DNA of 64,000 nucleotides from Dugong dugon (lineage: Eukaryota > Chordata > Mammalia > Sirenia > Dugongidae). Below, piece by piece: positions 56,875 through 64,000 of the stretch. The stretch covers positions 68,854,734 through 68,918,733 of the forward strand of contig CM057462.1 in the NCBI GenBank assembly GCA_030035585.1. The letters are read 5' to 3'. The notes beneath the pieces were generated by a model, which was given only the letters and a program-made list of their open reading frames with translations, did not search any database and was not told where the DNA came from. A program made the translations under genes and the position numbers. Every line of letters starts with the position of its first letter. Within the stretch, counting starts at the first letter, position 1.

Positions 56875-59868
56875 CAGATGGATTTAACCATAACTGGGGA
56901 TTGGCCAGGCAAATACAATAAAGCAAGAGAGGGGCAAGGGAGCCGAGGGATAAGGAAGGGAGTGGTTATAATGATGGACAGTGGAATCTGGGCTGTGTAA
57001 AGAGGAAGTGAGAATAGGAGGGATGTGGGGAACATGGAAAAGGTGGTAGGATCAATGGATTGTAGGAGCCAGTGAAGTCAAAGATGTTGCTGGTGTACTA
57101 GAGAGAGGAAGGTGAAAAGATGGGAGGTGGCAGGCAGATGGAGGGATATTGAAATTGAGGTCACCCAGGGAACGCAGTTCTTGATAAAGACAAGTTCTAG
57201 GATATGAACTGTGGAGCGGTCCTGAAGTGGGGTCTACCGACCAATGAGGATTTTACCATTATCTGAGGAGTGTGATTAACTCAACCTTCTAAATCGGGGT
57301 CAAATGATAACATGCTAAAAGCTTTATTAATAAATGGCAGAGTCTTCTGACTCTAGGTCCAGCACATTTTCAGTTATACCCCAGCTACATCCTTCTGCTC
57401 CTATGAGTAAAGTTTACCTTTAAGGTGTTCAATTCCTCAGACTCATTTGGAGTGACAGCTAGCAATCACTCTCTTTCAAAGATTTGATTACAGTTCCCAA
57501 AGGAAACTTAGGGTGCTGCTACCAGAAGAACAGGGAATGGCTGCTGAACAAGCAAAAGAGCAAGGTGCCCAGTTGCCCACCTGGCACCCACTCTCTTCTC
57601 CATCTGACCCAACCCCTCCCTGCAGCAGACAGGACTTCTAACCCGGGGCTCTTAGCATTGGGGTAGTGGTAGACCTCATTTGCGAAGCTGATGAGAGCAA
57701 GAAAATGCATGTACATGCCCAGTCACAAATACGCTCAAGGGTCTGGCACATAGGAAGTGCTCAATAAAAATTTGTTGGATGAATGGATTATTTCAATTCC
57801 AGGAGGGCTCACTTGGTCCCTCTAGGTTAAGAACTGGTGTTAACCCTTTCATCTCTGGAGGGAGACTGCCCATCCTTCTGGCCATTTCCAACCTCCCAGA
57901 GTTGGAGTCAGCACCTACTTAGGACCACAGTGTACTCTACCTCCTTCACTCAAACCTGGGGGGCAGGGCTTACCTTTCCCCAGCAATACCACACTTTCTC
58001 CATTCCTGGTCAGCTATCACTGACCTGCCGGACACACCCCAGCATTCAGAGCATCCCTCAAGTAGTCCCACCGAGGACTGAACTTAAAGTTTGCTGAAAA
58101 TGAGCCCTCTCACATGGTCACCATTAAGAAGTCACAGTTTACTGAGATGAGCTCCAAGGATATATCCTCAGCAGAGCTTCCTAAGACCTGAGACTAGTAA
58201 AATTTTCAAGATCACAATCTCTAAGATTTCCTCATTTCCTCAAGGGAGCTAAGCCTGTGTTGGCAATAGTGTTCCACAAAACCCTGAAGGAGAGTTTACC
58301 AAGCCTCTTATATTCCCAACCACACCACCCTGAAACTCCGGTACAAATATCTCATATGGTTGCCACACTGGATCCAACATCCAGGCTCATGGGATAATTT
58401 CTTCTCTTGCCACCAGCTCCATTTTGCCACATTGGGTATGTAATTAGACATCATACACACACAGTGCAACCATGTAGCAGTCTGTGGACACTGACAGTCA
58501 GTTATCTTTGGGGTTATCAGGTCTGGGAGGAACAGAGTACAACAGGCATGTCAGGGCCTATCACACCCTCTCCTAAGAGAATGTCCCATCCATGCATGTG
58601 GCCAGAGGTGGTACACCAGCTGGACAGTGCTGCCCCATCATGTTGCCCTTTCCCCAGCCCTGACTGATCGAGGCCCATGCAATGGCAAAAGTCATCTCTT
58701 CCACAGCCTCACCTTTTCCTGCAGGCCCTGTTAGAAAGGGGAGAGGAGGAAAGTTGGTACCCACCTGAGATCCTGAGAGTGTTGGAAGAGTTCTCATGTG
58801 GAAAACCTCTGGTGGCAGGTGTCACTTAAGCCTGCAAGGAGAGTTCCAGGGATAGGAAGTTCAAACCTGGGTGTTGTTATAGTCCCAACCACACCACCCT
58901 GAAACTCCAGTATAAATACCCCACACACTGACTCCCCAGTTAGAACAAGTGTCCCTTCCTCAGGGTGGGGACAAGGATGGAGCTGACAAAACTCCAATCG
59001 GCCTTCAGGGAGCAAAGGTAAAGAAAAGAATGGGAGTTGGAACACTGCCTTCAAATGTTTCCTAATCATCCCTGTGTCACCACAGAATGAGTCATGAAAG
59101 CTAATGGACTTGTGTTGTCACTCCTTTTTATCCTCAAGCCAACAGTTGAAGTTAGACTGAACAACCAGGAAGCAATCCCCATGGTTCACCCAGTGCTCTG
59201 TGGGTCCTGTGAGGAATGTGAGGCTGTGGCCTCTGGTGGCAGCTTTCACTCATAAAATGTGCTTTGTATTCTAAGTAGGCTTGCTGTTGTTTGAAGAGGA
59301 AGGACAATGAGTCACTTGTGGTGTGCTATTCGTTCTAGGATTTCAGAGTGACCTAGGGTGAAGTAAGGACCTGGTGTACCTTAAAGGCCAGATGCCCCTA
59401 AATTCATGCCTGCCCATCTCTTCCTGGCCTGCCTTTGCCTTTTAAATGGCCCTCACTCCAGCATAACTCAGTGCAGAGCTGAGATCATTATTTTTTTCCA
59501 GAATAAAATGTCTAATGCTTTCTGAGTACACAAAGATTCATTTTCTGTTTTTAAGAGTTTGGGAGATGACACCTGCAGATGGTAGCAACATCCCTGTGTC
59601 TGCTGACAGAGACTTTTAACCTGCTCCCTCTCTAGGTAGTACAGTCTAGCAGGCCAGGTACATAGTGAAGCTCTCTGGCTGTGCATCCAATTGATGTCAG
59701 AGCCAAGCTCCACTACTTAATAAACCTTAGGAAGCCTCGGTTTCCTCATGTGTAAAATGGGGATAACAACACTGAAACCTAGCTCAAAAGGTTAAGAGTC
59801 CATGAGGTGTAGTCAGCATCTTTTTCTAGCACCTATAAGTGTTCAATAACTGTTAGCCATTGTTACTG

Positions 59869-59870
<2 letters not shown>

Positions 59871-59920
<50 letters not shown>
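59871..59920 (+). repeat. GT dinucleotide microsatellite
   Basis: About 25 GT units without visible interruption. Confidence 0.97.
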
Positions 59921-61104
59921 TGTTCTAGCATAAGCCTGCTGGTTGCATTACTGGGTAAATTTCAATTTGAGCAAGGTCGATAAGGGTTTGCTATGCTTTG
60001 AGGGAGTCCTGAGCTTTGCCCTGTCTGAACCCTCTGTGGAATGTTGATTTCAGCTTCTGGCCTCACAGGGCTCCTAGGGGCCAAATAGCCTTTGTCAAGC
60101 AGTTTGTATAAAAGAGACTTCATTCAAAGCCTTGTTGAATTAACTGGGGTTTCCTTTAAATAAGGGCTTGTTTTTAGAAGCTTTCTTTTTCCAACAAAGA
60201 AAAGCGCACAATAGATTCCAAGTAATCTATCGTCCTCATCACAGCTTGTCACAAACACCTGGCACATCTTTTCAGCCCAGAGTGTGAAAAAACACACACA
60301 CTCACTCACTAACTTCAGGGACACAACCTCAGCCAGATGTACCAACAGCCTTTGCTGACAAACTTCCTTCCATTCTAGAGCTATTTCCTAGAAGAACAGC
60401 AAAAATCGTTTTTGAATTGACAATATATCCTTCGTTGCAGCTGATGTTAAGTGAAAGTATCATTGTTACCAACTATAAACTTAAAAAAAAAAAAAATTAA
60501 AAGAATCACTTTCTTTTTTTTTCTTTTTTAACAACAAGAAAATATACTTTTCCTCCTTTTGCTTATCAACGTGAAGAATGACTTATTGATAAAGTACATT
60601 TCAGGCAAAGAGAGGACCAAGGAATTGGGTTAACATGTTGTCTATTTCAACCAAAAGAAAACTTCATAATGTTGACTGCAGCACTTACTTGCTTCTTCAA
60701 AAAGCAATGACGACAAACAACAGAGAGAGTTTAGGCATTTGTGGAATATGCAAAGATCCTCATGGTTCGGGGCTGCACATAACAAAGAAATATCTTAAAT
60801 ACTTTTCAAAACAGTCTAGCAGCCAAGACACAAGGGCATGCTTTAGGAGGACCATAGGAATGTAACTAGGAGGGAAAAAGGCATATTAGAACTACTCATT
60901 TCCTTTAAAATCACTGAGCAAAACAAAGCAGCATTCAATTTCACATACTGACTTTACACAATTTATATATAATCACTTCACTTCAATCCAAGAAGCAAGA
61001 TGGGACTCTCTGCTTAGTTTGAAAAATAATTGCATGGACACTCAGGTAATCCAGCCCAAACTGGCAGGTTTATTTGGGAGGAGTCTCTGCTACTTAGAAG
61101 CGGA

Positions 61105-61576
61105 CCAATTTAACACTTACTCAGATGGCCCTGATGCCAATCTGGGGGGGCAAGTTGGGAAGAGTTATACTTTCCCCCAGATACAGCCTCTGTTGAACGA
61201 ACCATAAATTTCACCAGCTCTTCTGTGTGTGTGTGGGTGTGTGGTTGTGTGGGTGTGCATAATTTGCATAATAATTTTACTCAAATGGGTCTCAATTCCA
61301 CCATATTGCTGCAAGAAGACTGAGGACCTTGTCTACATAGAAAATTAAATCAAATTCATGGACATTTTCAAAAGTCTGTCAAATGTCTCCACGAATATTT
61401 ACATGTAGTCTCAAACCCAAAGGGCAGTTTAAGAAGGAATCACATGGAAGACCAAAACGAATGTCGCAATGGGTATAAGTCAACTCGTTGTTAGAGCCAC
61501 ATATTAAGGGAGGCTGGTGGAAGTTGGAGAGTTGGACTTTTCTGTTGCTCTTGAAGATGAGGATCCCTTGGACCAT
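61105..61576 (-). pseudogene. AP3S1-like processed pseudogene
   Basis: Minus-strand translation shows MVQGILIFKSN and KVQLSNFHQP, then CGSNNELTYTH, then FENVHEFDLIF, YVDKV and SLLAA, which parallel the AP-3 sigma subunit (MIKAILIFNN, RLSKFYQP, GGSDNKLIYRH, FENVCELDLIF, HVDKV, NILAE). About a hundred bases after codon 22 are missing, and stops and frame changes occur later, so no protein can be made. No introns separate blocks that lie in different exons in a normal gene, pointing to retrotransposed mRNA. The C-terminal part (to about 61105) is only partly recognisable. AP3S1 fits slightly better than AP3S2. The functional gene is elsewhere. Confidence 0.75.
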
Positions 61577-61743
61577 GGTGGGACCAGACCATTGGGGTGA
61601 CACTAGGGGATGGGCCTTTATTTTCCTAAAATGAAAGAAAAATCAAGAAAACAATGCTTCCACTGGTTTCTGGCTGAGAAATTCCCCCGAAGTGGTACTT
61701 ACTATCATAACAGACACTCATGCTCCCAAGCTTTCTCATGTAT

Positions 61744-61953
61744 GTTGTTGTTGTTGTGTGCCATTGTGTCGACTCCAATCCATAGCAAACCTATAGGACA
61801 GAGTAGAACTGACCCGTATGGTTTCCAAGGCTGTAATCTTTACAGGAGCAGATCACCGGGTCTTTCCTCCCATGGAGCAGCTGATGCGTTAAAACCACCA
61901 GCCTTTCAGTTAGCAACCAAGTGCTTAACCAACACACCACCAGGGCTTCTTTA
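61744..61953 (-). mobile_element. AfroSINE-type element with 9-base target-site duplication
   Basis: GTTGTTGTTGTTGTGTGCCA at the left, CTTAACCAACACACCACCAG at the right. CTCATGTAT is repeated at 61735-61743 and 61954-61962. Lies close to, not inside, the recognised pseudogene part. Confidence 0.9.
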
Positions 61954-62419
61954 CTCATGTATAGTGAAACACTTTTTGCCTTTTTTCAAATCATGGAAAT
62001 AAATATGGAAAGTTGAATTAGCTTTGTTTTAAATTTATTTTATGTTATGCTCAAATAAATAATACGGGTCAGAGATCAGAAATACATTTTTAAAATAAAC
62101 AATGAAAGTTCTTGCTCCCAGGCCCCTGCACCCATCTGCCTCATTCCTCCCACCCTAAGGAATTACTTTTATTAATTTCTGGTGTATCCAACCAGAGTTT
62201 CTTTATGTAAATATAAGCAATATGAATATATATTTTTATTTTCCCCTTTACTAGGCATAAGGCAAACATATAGGCTAACATACTATATATGTTTTGCACT
62301 TTTTTTTTTTTACTTACTGATTAATGTGTCTTGGACAGCTTTTATTTGATCAGTATATAGCCTTACAGAGTTTCTGCAACCATTTTTACGGCTCCATTGT
62401 ATGCCTACATCAAAATTTA

Positions 62420-64000
62420 TTTAACCAAGACTTCCAGCAACACGGTGCTCCAGGCAGAAGCACCTCGCCATCCCTCCACAGCAAAGATCCGAAAAACTAA
62501 GCCAAATAGAGAAAACAGCAATCCTGAAACCCTAAACATCAAATGAAGAGATAAAGAACTCAGCCAAGCACCAAATGGAATAAGAAACTGACAGAGAACA
62601 GGCAGCGAGGAGACATACATGGAGAGGTCCCCTATTAGCTAATGCAGCATGGATCTACCATCTTGGACTCCTATCAGAGACCAGCAAATAGGGGGTATGA
62701 GAAAGCAGCTTCACAGAGTTTCCAGCAGGAGACAGAGCAACTAGTAAACAGCAATATACACTCTCCCACCCCCCCACCCTTCTTCACCCTCATTCGGCCT
62801 CCTCTACTTCCCGCAGCCACAGTCTCTTGGCTGGGAATCACCAGCTGCTTGGATTCCACCAGCCTGCACTGGCTGACTCCCTGAGTGCCATTTGTTGGCT
62901 GCTCGTGTTGCTTTTTTCTGCTTCTTTTGATTTCTTCCTTATCTCTCACCACCTTCCCCTCCTTTTGCTCAAATACCTGGCTCCATGCTCCATCTTTGCT
63001 TCTTCCTGAGGGGCTGTGGAGCTCCGTTTGAGCATGGAACTGCTTCCTGGTCTGTGCTGCCACGCTGGTGGGATCCCGGGGCTTTTGTTTGTTTGTTTTC
63101 AATTGTTTGTTTGTTTTCTTTTTCTTTTCTTGAGTTGGGGGCCCGTTCTGGCTGGGCGGTGCTGCATGGCTTGGGACCTACCCTTCAGCTTGCGCAGATG
63201 TGCAGAGGGATCCCTGAAAGCATTTCTTTTTTTTTGTGGGTTTTTTTTTTTCTTTTTTAGGGGGGGAGTTTTCTTGTTCTTTTTTTTAAATTTGTTTTGT
63301 TTTGTTTTCCCTCTTGTTCCCTTTTTGTCTTTCATTACTCAGTTTCTCGTCTCGCTATACCTTCCTTCTCTTCCTGTCCCCTGGATACCTGGCACTGAAT
63401 ACCTCTACACCTCCTAGCCAGGCTGTACTTCAACACCTGGGAACAACTTCCCCAGACCTCGTAGCTGCCCCGGTGGGATTCCTGGGAGCTTTGCTGTTCT
63501 CTCTAATTTTTATTTATTCATTCTTTGCTTCTCCTTCCCCTTTTTGTTTTTCTCCATTTCATAGTCTCTTATCTCTCCACTCCAATGACAGGCTCCCCTA
63601 GCACTCTTTTTTGTTTGTATGTTTTTGGCTCCTGTTCTTCTCTCCTCTCTCCCATACCCATCTTAGCTCCACACATCACAATCTTCCCCCTCCATCCTGC
63701 CTACCTGCACCATGTGCTTAACGTCACACCACCAAGCAGCACAGGCACGGCCTACCAGAACCTGCCCTGCACTGATTACTGACCCGCCCTGGTGGCTGTA
63801 GTAAGTGCCACAAACAACCCATCCTAGCAACTCCTCTTCAGCTAGACCTGACCTGCTGTACCATATCTGAGCAACTGACGCTGCCAATTGGAGAAGGAGG
63901 CAAAAAGTATCATGCCCACAGACAAGCCAACAACAAAGAACACACAGCCCACCTGCTCAGACATAGCCAAATTAAAAAAAAAAAAGGACAAAACAAACAA
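62420..64000 (+). mobile_element. 5' end of an L1-family element, running off the window
   Basis: CT-rich leader beginning near CTTCCAGCAACACGGTGCTC. Its last 90 bases (GCCCACAGACAAGCCAACA, CCCACCTGCTCAGACATAGC, AAGGACAAAACAAACAA) match the leader just before ORF1 in the minus-strand element at 25240-26810. ORF1 should begin just beyond 64000. Several open frames in the T-rich leader look like chance. Confidence 0.65.

Larger units (their letters stand above)
51481..61100. other. Intergenic region beyond C1orf210
   Basis: No gene recognised. After 56875 little is identifiable to 61100 apart from the GT microsatellite and a duplicated 37-base motif at 58314 and 58883. TIE1 is expected further right by synteny. 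Confidence 0.7.

Noticed and set aside
62985..63417. 133-codon plus frame rich in Phe and Leu
   Set aside because: Comes from poly-T tracts in the L1-family leader.
53500..64000. TIE1 exons expected by synteny
   Set aside because: No kinase, Ig or EGF-like coding block was recognised; the gene probably begins to the right of the window.

Overview
The window is mammalian nuclear DNA from an afrotherian, most likely an elephant or close relative. This rests on the repeats: many copies of a tRNA-derived SINE of the AfroSINE kind, long RTE/BovB-type LINE copies sharing its 3' tail, lineage-specific MaLR-like LTRs, and older MIR, L2, L1 and MER5 relics. No bacterial, plasmid or CRISPR feature was seen. 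Gene names come from recognising protein sequence; repeat names come from remembered consensus patterns, with no database search.

Three protein genes are present in the order CFAP57 (+, last five coding exons), TMEM125 (+, complete), C1orf210 (-, complete). This matches human chromosome 1p34.2, where TIE1 follows; no TIE1 exon was recognised before the window ends. CFAP57 coding exons are at 649-765, 2707-2841, 2918-3061, 17743-17875 and 23352-23566, and together give an intact 247-residue C-terminus. The TMEM125 coding sequence is one exon at 36049-36708 with several candidate 5'UTR exons upstream. C1orf210 is split into a 19-base first coding exon (49022-49040) and a main exon (48603-48898), with a likely 5'UTR exon near 51375-51480.

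Layout: 1-23755, end of CFAP57, with one 14.7 kb intron packed with transposons; 23756-33900, intergenic with L1/HAL1-like, L2 and SINE copies; 33900-37355, TMEM125; 37356-48600, intergenic with L2 and a nested L1; 48603-51480, C1orf210; 51480-64000, intergenic with SINEs, LTRs, L1 pieces, an AP3S1-like processed pseudogene and the 5' end of an L1-family element. The three genes are not an operon and no shared pathway is implied. CFAP57 belongs to motile cilia, TMEM125 is a four-pass membrane protein, and C1orf210 is an endosomal single-pass membrane protein.

The most unusual structure is a 901-bp inverted duplication (7990-8890 and 11869-12769) in the CFAP57 intron. It is almost identical over its whole length, and one arm abuts exactly the truncated 5' end of an RTE insertion that sits inside an endogenous retroviral element. 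Other points of interest are a SINE with a clear tRNA-Gly head and perfect target-site duplications, a HAL1-like element, a degenerate 32-33 bp minisatellite in C1orf210, and a 40-bp perfectly alternating pyrimidine-purine tract containing a 24-bp palindrome.
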